Positions 55,380-64,000 of a stretch of DNA of 64,000 bases are shown here, piece by piece. The translations under genes were made by a program, and so were the position numbers. The notes under the pieces were generated by a model, which was not told the origin of the DNA, searched no databases, and saw only the letters and a program-made list of their open reading frames with translations. The stretch is taken from assembly GCA_038277395.1 (NCBI GenBank), contig CM076193.1:174260711-174324710 (forward strand), written 5' to 3'. How positions within the stretch are numbered: position 1 is the first letter of the stretch; every line of letters starts with the position of its first letter. Origin of the DNA: Dryocosmus kuriphilus. Its lineage: Eukaryota > Arthropoda > Insecta > Hymenoptera > Cynipidae.

Positions 55380-56110
55380 CATACGACGTATTCAATGTTA
55401 TTGGCTTTCAAGTTTTTTCCTCGATTCGACCTTGAGATGACCCTGACCCAGACCTGATTAAGACCAGCATACTTCGGATTCGCACCCAGGGATATCAAAA
55501 ACATACAAAACGGCATCTTGGCCCACGTTCGTGAAATAATCGTCATTTGACCGTGAAATGACCCTGACCTGATGGAAAAAAAACGGAATTCGGATTCGGA
55601 CTCAGCGACCCCAAAAACGTATATATGTAGTAATTGTGTCTGTTCACAGGTTTTTTCCTCGATTTAGCCTTGAAGTGACCTTGAACCTGACCTGATGGAG
55701 ACAAACAGACCTCAAATTCGGACTCAGGGAACCCAAAAACATACAAAAGCGGCATTTTGGCCCACATTCGTGGAATAATATTGCTTTGACCTTGAAACGA
55801 CCTTCACCCTGCCCTGATGGAGAAAAAAGGACCCCGGAATCGGACTCAGCGACCCCAAAAACGTATAGGTGTAGTAATTGTGTCTGTTCACAAGTTTTTT
55901 CCTAGATTTAACCTTGAAGTGACCTTGACCCTGACCTGATGGAGACAAACAGACCTCAAATTCGGACTCAGGGTCCCTAAAAATATACAAAAACGGCATC
56001 TTGGCCCACATTAGTGGAATAATATTGATTTGACCTTGAAACGACCTTGACCCTGACCTGATGGAAAAAAATCGGACCCCGGATTCGGACTCAGCGACCG
56101 CAGAAACATA
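55380..56110 (-). repeat. Alternating A/B tandem array, right arm
   Basis: About six ~125-bp monomers in the order A-B-A-B-A-B from the outer end inward. A units have ccgaatccgg and a tail with ccacgaatgtgggccaagat; B units have ccgaatttgaggtctgtttg and a tail with gaggaaaaaacctgtgaaca. The A+B pair (~250 bp) is the higher-order unit. The innermost B unit is diverged. Confidence 0.8.
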
Positions 56111-56170
56111 TAGATATGGTGGTCTGGTCACGTGCACAGAAAAGTCTTTTTTTTGTTTGGATGTGTAATC

Positions 56171-56989
56171 TTTTACACCAATATTCAAATTGAGAACAAC
56201 ACAGGTATGAGAGATATATAATATTAGGAAAAATCTTACTTTTTTTTTAAACGGCCACGTTGATAAAATGAAAAAAGGTAATTCGTTTTAGGAATGACGT
56301 TTCTCCTCGATAAATGGCTGCCATATGTAATGTCTTTGATTACTTTTATCTGATAATGAAACTTTATTTATTCATTAAAAAATAGTGTAGAAAGATGTTG
56401 TTGATCTCAGATTCGGAAATTTTTCATAATTGCGAGATATTTTACACACAATCTCCAAATAATCAGAATTATTAAAGATAACAAGGTTTGTTAAAGAATG
56501 TGTGTCACAGTCAGTGAAGTACAAGTTAATATTATTTTCCTTATCTCTTAAGTTTCCCTCTTATGTATAAATATTCAACTAATAAAGATGAAAATTCTGG
56601 TTAAAGCAACTCGTTTTAAATACTCAAGTTTTTGAGATCCAGTTGAATTCCATAGATTTTTCATCTAGTAAAATTTCTAAAATCAATATTAGCACTGAAG
56701 AAATGAAAGGCTTAGATTTTCTTGTTTTTTGCATTTTTTAAATGTTTAACACATTTTCCTGGTTTCGTCGACGAAAAGTACCGAGGGAGCTTCAGAGTTC
56801 AATTTTTTAACTCTGAAGTTCCATCATTAGTGTTTAGGTATCCCTAAAATACCTAAATATATAATATACTCTCCTTATGTACCAATCTTGGACTATGATT
56901 TTACTTTTAAAAAGTAATACCTTTTAGATTCCGTTTTTCTACAACGCGCACATTCCGCATTGCACCAGATTAAATTCTGATTACGTTCG
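56171..56989. other. Unassigned AT-rich sequence with a short hairpin
   Basis: No gene. cttcagagttc...aactctgaag at 56791-56819 forms a compact hairpin with a 9-11 bp stem. The flanking ggtatccctaaaatacc can also pair. Confidence 0.5.
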
Positions 56990-57310
56990 TACTCCTATCG
57001 GGCAATTAATTCACATGAAGTCCAGAAAAAAAGCAAATGGATAGAATGCAGATTAAATAGGACAAACTGTTGTTGGTGGACAGGTAAAAGTGAACCTAAT
57101 ATTATAAATATATTGCATGTTCATATTTACCTATAGCATTAAAGACAAACGCCATGGATAAGACCACAGCATGAACGACTATCATTTTCACCAACTACAG
57201 GAGAAATTGACTGACGTATTTATGAAGTATTTCACGTAAATGTATTAGACAAACTACACTACTTATCTCTTCAATAATCATTCTGAGCTTTACACAACAC
57301 ATGTGTTTAG
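56990..57310 (-). repeat. Dispersed ~310-bp repeat, copy B
   Basis: Complement of the family at 21455-21760, with frequent substitutions. No coding frame. Confidence 0.7.
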
Positions 57311-57927
57311 TTTGAAGGAGAAAAGGTTAATTCCACAGTTTGTTTAAACTGATATCACCTTGTCAAAATGTAGACAATCTTTTACAGTCTAGAGGATTCG
57401 GGGGCTTAAATTGGAAGTGTATATAATTTTTACTATCAAGGTCCTTTTGAACCTTCGAAAAACTATTATAAATTCTACAAGATATGTTACAAAAGTTTGA
57501 ATATACACAATATATGTATGTGCAAATCTTCACATATTGTATCAATACAAGTAAGATGTACTTCAATTTTTAATAATAGAATCAACTTATTCATTGTCTT
57601 ACGAGTGGATCGGGTTCGCCAGAAAATGTGTTCGTTACCTTTTAGCGCTCAATAATATTTCGCGCTATATAAAATTATCACATAAAGGATGATAACTGCA
57701 GCACCTCGGCCACTCTCGCAACCCGAGTGCTTTCGATGAGAATGTTTAGTCAGCACCCCCAAACTCGACGGTCGCGAGTCTACGAGCTGGTACCGAGAGC
57801 GAAGAAGAAAATGATGTTTTGTATTTGTAAAATTCTTAAGATAATTTCGGTCGAATTCAACAGGGCCCCGCTGAAATGGTCTACCAAATTATATCCCTGA
57901 AAACCAGTAATTGCATGTATGTATGTG
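57311..57927. other. Unassigned
   Basis: AT-rich start, then a GC-richer patch at 57690-57800 (cctcggccactctcgcaacc). Minus-strand frame 57566-57363 has no family features. Confidence 0.35.
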
Positions 57928-58095
57928 CAGTGGCGGCCCTAGGACGGTGTCAGCGCTGCGACCGTACCGGGCGCCAACGTGGCCGGGGCGTGGAAGTCAA
58001 CTAAAACGCAGCCATCGGCCACTGCCCCAGTGTTCAGAAGAGCGCCACTTTGAGATCTCGCACAACCTAAAAATTTTGCTAAGGCCGCCAATATT
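57928..58095. mobile_element. hAT-like MITE
   Basis: Left end cagtggcggccctaggacgg is a typical hAT terminus. The right side carries the complement ..ctaaggccgcca but its last bases are decayed. The flanks tgtatgtg (57920-57927) and tatatgtg (58096-58103) agree at seven of eight positions. No coding capacity. Confidence 0.55.
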
Positions 58096-59809
58096 TATAT
58101 GTGTATGCGATCATCCTTAAATTTATATATGTATATCCCTACGAAAATATAAATGTAACCATATCTATATGCATATATCATAGGAGTTGAAAAGGATAAC
58201 TATAGAATTTTACAAAGAAAGAAAGAAGGAAAACCAGATAAGAATAGGCAATCGACTTCCCATATGCTGCACTCACGAGCTTGCGCTCCCTCCTTTTCTG
58301 ACTAGAGGCTAACATCACTCGTCTCTCTCAACACATACGAAAGGCGGCAACGACCTGCATCGAAGGCTATCATTGCTTAAATTTTCTCTCTCTCTCTCTC
58401 TCTACCTCGTTCGCCTTCCACATACATTATGTTCCTTCAACTCATGCAGCTTCACAGCTGAAACGCACGTGTTTGACCATCATAACAATTTGCACGTGGT
58501 TCATACCGACGCTACTTACATTGAGACCTTGCACTCATCACATATGATGCTAGGAATAAAACATAGTTGAAAACCTTAACCTATCCTATTATTATTATTT
58601 ATTATTATTATTATTATTTATCTAGGCAAATCAAAAAAATTAATCAAAATACATGTAAAAGTTCATTTTCAAAAACTCGCACAATTGATGACGAGGTTCC
58701 TGCCCGTTCAGTACTAAAGTGCATCCGATAATCACCTGTTGCACATTTTGCATTAAATAAATTTAGAAACGAAACAAAATTAATTGTCACTGTCTCTAGA
58801 AAGTGATGGCAAGGTTCCAGCCTGTCTAAAGTCAAGCTGCACACAAACAATTCACGTTTGGGAACTTTTCCAATTAAGCAGAGTCCAAATCCAATCCTAC
58901 CATATCGCCAGGATTTCCTACCACTGACCACCCTCGGCAATGCTCTTTAAGGCACGTCGAACGCCAAACCAATTGCATTTTAACCCGAGCAATCTGGTAC
59001 CGATCAGACCTACTCACTTTGTTCCGCGTGTCAACAAGGGTGGCACCTCGGTAAGGTAGCCAGATCGATCGGCCAGAAACTACCAACTTTGTTCCGTGTA
59101 TCAACAAGGGTGGCACTTCACTCCAAGCTAACTTTTTCCCGTACGCAGTTCGGTAGAATTTTCACCCGGGAAGTCGAAAGTGAGTTTCGGGAAAAATTGG
59201 TCGGACGTAAAGTTAAAACTCCTGGATGAACAGGAGGCTGCCTCGCACTGTGAAAACAGAAACAAAACGGGCGACAGTGTATAGAAGACGAGAACAAACT
59301 TGTATCCTTCCGAATCTCAAAACGGAAGGGAAGAAGGTTCGCTAAAGGGCTTCAATTCATTTCTACGAAGAGTAGAAGTATCTCCTACCTTTCGTTGAAG
59401 CGAACCTACGGAGGGCCGTTCGCGCACTGTGAGTGCACGTCGCCAGCATCAAAAGTCTAGAGTAGTCTGTTCTTTGAATACACCACGAAAATTAAACTCG
59501 CCCTTCATTATTTATCCCTATGGAGACCACAAGGGCAGGGGAAATGTAACTCGGCCTCAGAAAAATAAAACGCGAGTCACGTCCAGCCGAAGGGAAACTT
59601 CATAAGAAGGAGACTTCCTTCTTTCTTCGATCCTTCGACTGGCAAGGTAAACTAAACAAAAGTATATCGTTCTCAATTTCACTTTCTTTCTGACTCCTTT
59701 TCTCTCCACTAATTTTATATTCTTCCTCGTTGAACCTGTTCATAATTTAGAGAATAAATTGTCATTGAAGTATTTGATTGAGCCTTCATCTAAAAATTCC
59801 TTACCTATC
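58096..59809. other. No recognisable gene; simple repeats and one duplication
   Basis: Contains (CT)n at 58385-58403, (ATT)n at 58588-58620 and a two-copy segment (ctttgttccg.gt.tcaacaa ..gggtggcac at ~59018 and ~59089). 59150-59650 is GC-richer without an open frame. I see no splice-supported exon. Confidence 0.45.
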
Positions 59810-60480
59810 GTTTCATCGTTCTGAGAGCTTATAAAATCTAGCGACTGTGTGGAGGCAATACCTCTCGGTCCGAGATGAAAGGTATTGATTCCCACATAAA
59901 AAATAAAAAATTGGTGACAGCTGGCCTATCCCTCTATGGTTTGTGAGAGCTTCCGCTGTGGGTAAAGTTAACTTATTGAAGAAACGGCGATCTTCTTTGA
60001 TTGGCACCACTTTTGAAAGATTCACTTTATTTTTATCAAATTGTTTATTTAACCGTACGTAACACTTTGTGTATGCATAAAATCGTGATATCCACATAGT
60101 GATAATAAAAAATAGAGGTGCAGTTCTTAATAGTTTAAAATTTTTTGAAACCATCACTTTCCAAATCATCCAACAAAATATCCGCAAACGTTCTATCCAA
60201 ACTATCAAGAACTAAACTGTACGGAATGTCCGTAAGTAAAGAGGTATCCTTGAGTTAAAGAAGCACATGTGCGTCATCTAATATGACATTAAAAATTTGT
60301 TTTCATGAAGTATTTTTATTTTATAGGTTTGGATTTTAATTTAATACAAGTAGAGGTATCAGACAAAGGTCTATGCATCTTGGTAAAGTAATCGGATCGT
60401 TACACACACACACCGTCATATTATCTTTATCAGGATTAGTAAAAAGAATTTCTGGATTACTTTTCACGAATATCCTGTCA
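59810..60480 (-). pseudogene. Penelope-like reverse transcriptase fragment
   Basis: In complement, the segment near 60470 reads NPEILFTNPDKDN, like the N-terminal RT block of Penelope elements. Near 60200-60080 it gives LDRTFADILLDDLESDGFKKF and, after a stop, SIFYYHYVDITIL, the RT catalytic box (usual YRYVDDT; the second aspartate is isoleucine here). The frames are broken by several stops and part of the palm is missing. Confidence 0.6.
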
Positions 60481-60485
60481 GTTCT

Positions 60486-60506
60486 CTCTCTCTCTCTCTC
60501 TCTCGC
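60486..60506. repeat. (CT)n microsatellite
   Basis: tctctctctctctctctctc next to the truncated 3' end of the SR-exon family copy 2. Confidence 0.9.
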
Positions 60507-60724
60507 TCTCAGCCTCAGTCAGTTCTAGGCCTTGCCTTCTACCGTGTTTAATTTCACCCGCAATCCTTCCGTGCCGTATGTTCCAAGAAGAAGCCAATTA
60601 GAAGACAATACTGCAAAGATGTCACCATCGAATGTTGTAATTACTCTTTGTGTTACGCTGGCATGGGCCGAAGACGATGACCTCTTACATACAATTGAAC
60701 TGGTGCGTCGTCAGGAAAACGGCA

Positions 60725-61012
60725 TTATCGAATTTCGAAGAGCCGATTTGGATTCGTTTTGGGAATCAGCCGAATAAGTTCAAGGTCATCAGTATGAAAA
60801 AGCTGTACATCAGAAGGAAGCAAGGGCGTGTAGCGAGGAGGAGGAATGAATCTAGGGCGAGAGGGAGTTGTGGACCTGGAACGAGGAGGAGAAGTGGCGG
60901 AAGGAGGGCAGTCTGGAGAATAAGAAGGACTAGGACGATGAACCACAGAAATTTCGGCGCCACTGGGAAAATGCTCGAACTGTGAATTTAGTTCTGCAAC
61001 AAAAAGCAGGAG
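60725..61012 (-). pseudogene. SR-rich exon, copy 2, premature stop
   Basis: After the acceptor-like tract cctgctttttgttgcag (in complement, ending near 61013) the frame reads SQFEHFPSGAEIS, PSPSYSPDCPPSAT, a Ser/Pro/Arg-rich part, then FHTDDLELIRLIPKTNPNR and stops after FEIR at 60725, where copy 1 reads on. Downstream homology continues to 60530. Product unknown. Confidence 0.5.
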
Positions 61013-61035
61013 ATTAGTGTATTTTGAAGGACATA

Positions 61036-62360
61036 CGAGGGCCTACCCAAAAGAAACCGAACTACTTTTGTACAAAGTTATTATTTTGATTTTTCTACAA
61101 AAAACATTTAATCTCCTTCAAAGTACTCTCCATTGGAGACAATACACTTATCGAATCTTTCATTCCATTGTTCGAAACATTTTTTAAATTCCTCTTTTGT
61201 GATGCTTGACAGCGCCTCCGTCGTTTTTTCCTTCACTTCAGCTACGTCCACAAAACGCTTTCCTTTCATGTCCCTTTTCATTCGGAGGAATAAAAAAAAG
61301 TCGCAGGGGGGCTAAATCGGGTGAATAGGGTGGGTGAGGAACAGTGGCCATGCTATTTTTGGTCAAAAATCGGCGCACAGAAAGAGCTGTGTGAGCAGGG
61401 GCGTTGTCGTGATGGAAAAGCCAGTCCCCCGACTGCCACAAATCAGGCCTTTTCCGTCGTAAACTGTTACGCAATCTTTTCAAGACTTCCAGGTAAAATG
61501 CCTGATTAACTGTCTGACCCGGTGGAACAAATTCTGAATGGACGACTCCTCTCACATCGAAAAAACAAATGAGCATCGTCTTAATGTTTGACCTCACCTG
61601 ACGAGCTTTTTTAGGGCGAGGCGAATTTTGAGTCTTCCATTGACTTGACTGTTGCTTAGTTTCAGGATCGTATCCATAACACCACGATTCGTCACCTGTT
61701 ATGACCTTGGAAAAAAATTTTGGATCATTTTGGAATTCCTCCTTCAAAGCAGAGCATGCTTGCACGCGGCCTTGTTTTTGCTCTGCAGTCAGCAGTCGAG
61801 GAACAAATTTTTGCAGCCACCCTTCTCATCCCCAAATCTTCACTTAGAATTCTCTGTACTGAACTCCAACTCACGCCAGATTTCTCCACAACTTCTTCGA
61901 TGGTCCTTCGTCGATCTTCCAGGATGATTTCACGAATTTTTTCAACATTTTCGTCGGTTCGGGCCGTCGAAGGACGTCCAGAGCGAGGTTGATCGTCAAT
62001 TGACATTTCCCCACTTTTAAAACGAGAAAACCACTCGAACACTTGAGTTTTTCCCATAGCATCATCCTTGTAGGCTGTTTTTAACATTTGAAGAGTTTCT
62101 GTGCCCGTTTTCCCGAGCAGGAAGCAAAACCTCACGTTGGCACGCTGATCACGAAAATCAACCATCACAAAAAACGACGAGCGCGCAAAGCAACAGTCAC
62201 AAAAAAAATTACACACACCAAATGCAACCTTACACAGTGATAGCAGTTGGCATACTAACTGGTGAAAAGTGCCTCTACACGCACCTACCGGCAAAAACCC
62301 GGTACTACAACAACTCCGCTCCCCACAACATCAGTTCGGTTTCTTTTGGGTAGGCCCTCG
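61036..62360 (-). mobile_element. Mariner, almost intact
   Basis: Ends cgagggcctacccaaaagaa and its complement match over about 30 bp and are flanked by TA (61034-61035 and 62361-62362). 1325 bp. The insertion site is confirmed by copy 1 of the host repeat. Confidence 0.94.
61108..62165 (-). pseudogene. Mariner transposase with two 1-bp insertions
   Basis: From the methionine at 62165 (MVDFRDQRANVRFCFLLGK) to the stop at 61108-61110 the span is 1058 bases, i.e. 352 codons plus two extra bases. Both extras sit in homopolymers: a T5 run at 61808-61812 and a G6 run at 61306-61311. The helix-turn-helix and linker (KTQVFEWFSRFKSGE, DQPRSGRPSTARTDEN) are intact. First aspartate in VITGDESWCYGYD; second in WLFHHDNAPAHTA; PPYSPDLAP follows, and the third aspartate lies just after the second shift, 34 residues from the second (DD34D). 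No in-frame stop apart from the shifts, so this is the youngest mariner here. Confidence 0.92.
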
Positions 62361-62880
62361 TATTCTGTTTTTATATCATAAAATGTTTGAGGCGGCCCAA
62401 AGAAATGCTTCCTAATGATTTTCAGTAGAATTATAAAGAACTTCTTTTTCAAACCTATTTGATGCGCCGTTTTAAGCATCAAAATTCTGACTCCAGATCC
62501 GTAATCAACGTTTCCTGCTAACCCTATTAGCACCCAATAAGGCCTCAATATTGCACCGATATTTCCTGCAACGCCGGCAATATTGACGGCAATATTGACG
62601 GCAATATTGACGCAATATATCGATTGCCGTCTTTCGCAATATACTGCCGGTAAAATTATTATTATTTTTAAGAACAAATATCTCGTTTGAGAGAATATCT
62701 CATGTAAAGATTTTATAAAATGTTCAAAATTTGACAAGAACGAGGAAAAAGCATACTTTTTAAAAATTAAATTAAAATCTAAGTGCTATAGGATTTTTCC
62801 CAATCTATTATAGGGCGATCACCTTCATCTTCATGTTACACGAAAAAATTTGTTTTAGGAAAATTCTTATGATAGTACGT

Positions 62881-63210
62881 CCGGATCTGGTTATTTAGAA
62901 GATGTATTCAAAACCATGTGAAAGTATCTTGACGTTTCGTCAAAAAAGCAAGCGTCTTCCAACAATAGAAGAAAAGCCGTTAGGGAACAAGACATGCAGA
63001 AGGAACTTATGATTCTGACTTGATTATTGTCAGAGTAAAGGATGGGATTGTCTTCAGAATGTCTAGTGAAAAGAAAAGTATAATGATTTAGTTTATTTGT
63101 GTAGGTAAAAATAATTTTAACCTAAATGCAATTATTATAATGTATCCAGCCAGTAATATAAGTAATAATATACTATTTTACTTCTGTAGTACATCTTACT
63201 AGTAATAATA
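62881..63210. other. Unassigned
   Basis: Non-coding AT-rich sequence between the SR-exon repeat and the LINE. No repeat copy seen elsewhere in the window. Confidence 0.4.
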
Positions 63211-64000
63211 GGCTTCCCTTTCCAGCACCGATAGTGACAGTATGAATATGAAAGGTCTGCTATCCTTTTGGCTTTTGCGAGATGAAAATAGTTTTTTGGG
63301 ATAAAAGAAGGGTGGGAAGTGGAGTTTCGAATAGTGGAAGTTTGGAGTAAATGAGTGGAAGGCTCGCGGAAGGTGGAGAAGGGTCAAAAAGATAAAATGT
63401 GGTGTATGCTTAGTGTGTGCGGTTAGGTTCGGAGCCTGTTTTATGTTGGGGCGTATGCTGATCGAGAGTGGGGTGGTGAATGTGAGCAGAACGTGGGAGA
63501 CGGACGGCGAGCAGCATCTTGCATTTCAATATCAATTAGTACTTTTAAAGTGAAAATAGTGCGATGGAGGAGACCCCGGTGAGGGGTAGTATGTAGCGGA
63601 GAGGGAGAGAGTGAAAAGTCGCGCGTCCAGTAGGTAAGGCTGGAGATTAGCAGGCCGCAGAACAAATTTTCGATATCAAGATGTTCAGTGCAAAAGGACG
63701 CCAGAGGGCAGCACGAATCGGGTAGAGACGCGAATGGGGCAAGCTGGAGGTCGGCAAAGGATAGTGTAATGAGCGAAGGCAAGTGGGCAAGTAATACGAG
63801 TAGTGACGAAAGAGGGGAGGGCGATATGTTTCGTAAAATAGAAACACTAATACAGAGATTTTAAGAAGAAGCGTATGAGAGGCTTGAAGGAATATAGAGG
63901 AAAGGGGAAGAGGTCGCCATGGAGGAGGTTAGGAAAGTGAGACGGACATAGGAAGCATGGGATGAACGATGGAATTTGGAGAAAGAAAAAGTATGGAGTA
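63211..64000 (+). mobile_element. LINE 5' end, continues beyond the window
   Basis: ggcttccctttccagcaccgatagtgacag matches the 5' end of the LINE at 41478 (minus strand), followed by a related leader (gtgga..ggctcgcggaaggtgga). Purine-rich sequence after 63760 (gaaggcaagtgggcaagtaa ... gaagaggtcgccatggagg) corresponds to ORF1's charged coiled-coil region, with an early stop (agagattttaagaag near 63860) relative to the other copy. RT would lie outside the window. Confidence 0.7.

Larger units (their letters stand above)
52457..56170 (-). mobile_element. Element with A/B tandem-repeat inverted ends
   Basis: The outer ends are inverted (gattacaca.cc..acaaaaaa, then ttttctgtgcacgt.accag) and continue inward as arrays of two alternating ~125-bp monomers: about three units on the left (52515-52910) and about six on the right (55380-56110, inverted). 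Monomer A contains ggtcgctgagtccgaatccg; monomer B contains ctgagtccgaatttgaggtc and the tail gaacagacacaattactaca. Both contain catcaggtcagggtcaaggt. The interior carries a broken two-block gene on the minus strand. No target duplication is evident. Confidence 0.72.
60530..62880 (-). repeat. SR-exon repeat family, copy 2, split by mariner
   Basis: Complement of copy 1 (2436-3520). The 3' side ends at the phrase gaaggcaaggc, where copy 1 continues, so this copy is truncated next to a CT microsatellite. The mariner 61036-62360 interrupts it, and copy 1 shows the uninterrupted sequence. Near 62560-62620 it has three consecutive 12-bp units (ggcaatattgac). Confidence 0.78.

Noticed and set aside
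57200..57570. Possible host gene with small exons
   Set aside because: No frame with conserved motifs or paired splice signals, and the adjacent DNA is a dispersed repeat.
60532..60985. Plus-strand frames with a signal-peptide-like start (LCVTLAWAEDDD)
   Set aside because: They are antisense to the SR-exon repeat, whose minus-strand frame matches the open frame of copy 1.

Overview
The window is eukaryotic, AT-rich and almost wholly made of transposable elements. I recognise no host protein gene, rRNA gene or functional tRNA gene. The mix (mariner and Tigger/pogo elements, a DD41D Tc1/mariner element, hAT elements, a tRNA-derived SINE, Penelope-like elements, several LINEs, LTR remnants and a Maverick/Polinton-type virus-like element with a parvovirus-type phospholipase A2) points to an arthropod, most likely an insect. 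I cannot go lower, because these families spread between hosts.

Layout. 336-2383: a decayed Tigger/pogo transposon flanked by TA. 2436-3640: copy 1 of an unnamed repeat family carrying an SR-rich open exon; a 5' stub lies at 5035-5200 and an inverted copy at 60530-62880. 5356-15257: an internally deleted mariner, split by a 9-kb hAT element (5725-14681) with perfect 8-bp target duplications; the hAT holds a broken transposase, an unassigned ORF and two MITEs. 15365-15855: a Penelope 3' end. 15970-19239: a DD41D transposon whose reading frame has one stop codon, with a SINE inserted in its right arm. 19297-24670: dispersed repeats, an LTR-type primer binding site and a decayed APE-type LINE.

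24681-50840 is a 26-kb imperfect palindrome built from two inverted copies of a Polinton-like element. Each arm, read inward, carries a protein of unknown role, a probable capsid gene, a second structural-type gene and a PLA2-domain gene. After these come, divergently, an A32-like packaging ATPase, an accessory gene and a retroviral-type integrase. One protein-primed-type DNA polymerase B sits at the centre. Every gene is broken. Comparing the arms exposes later insertions: an RNase H LINE, an ORF2-less LINE, a Penelope fragment, a solo LTR holding a mariner, and an unclassified 0.85-kb block.

50852-52184 is another mariner. 52457-56170 is an element with long inverted ends made of alternating A/B tandem monomers around a transposon-type gene. 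The rest holds a hAT-like MITE, a Penelope RT fragment, the inverted copy of the SR-exon family split by a nearly intact mariner (61036-62360), and the 5' end of a LINE running off the window. Products could interact only in trans with intact relatives elsewhere. The value of the region is its nested insertion record and a few unnamed element families.
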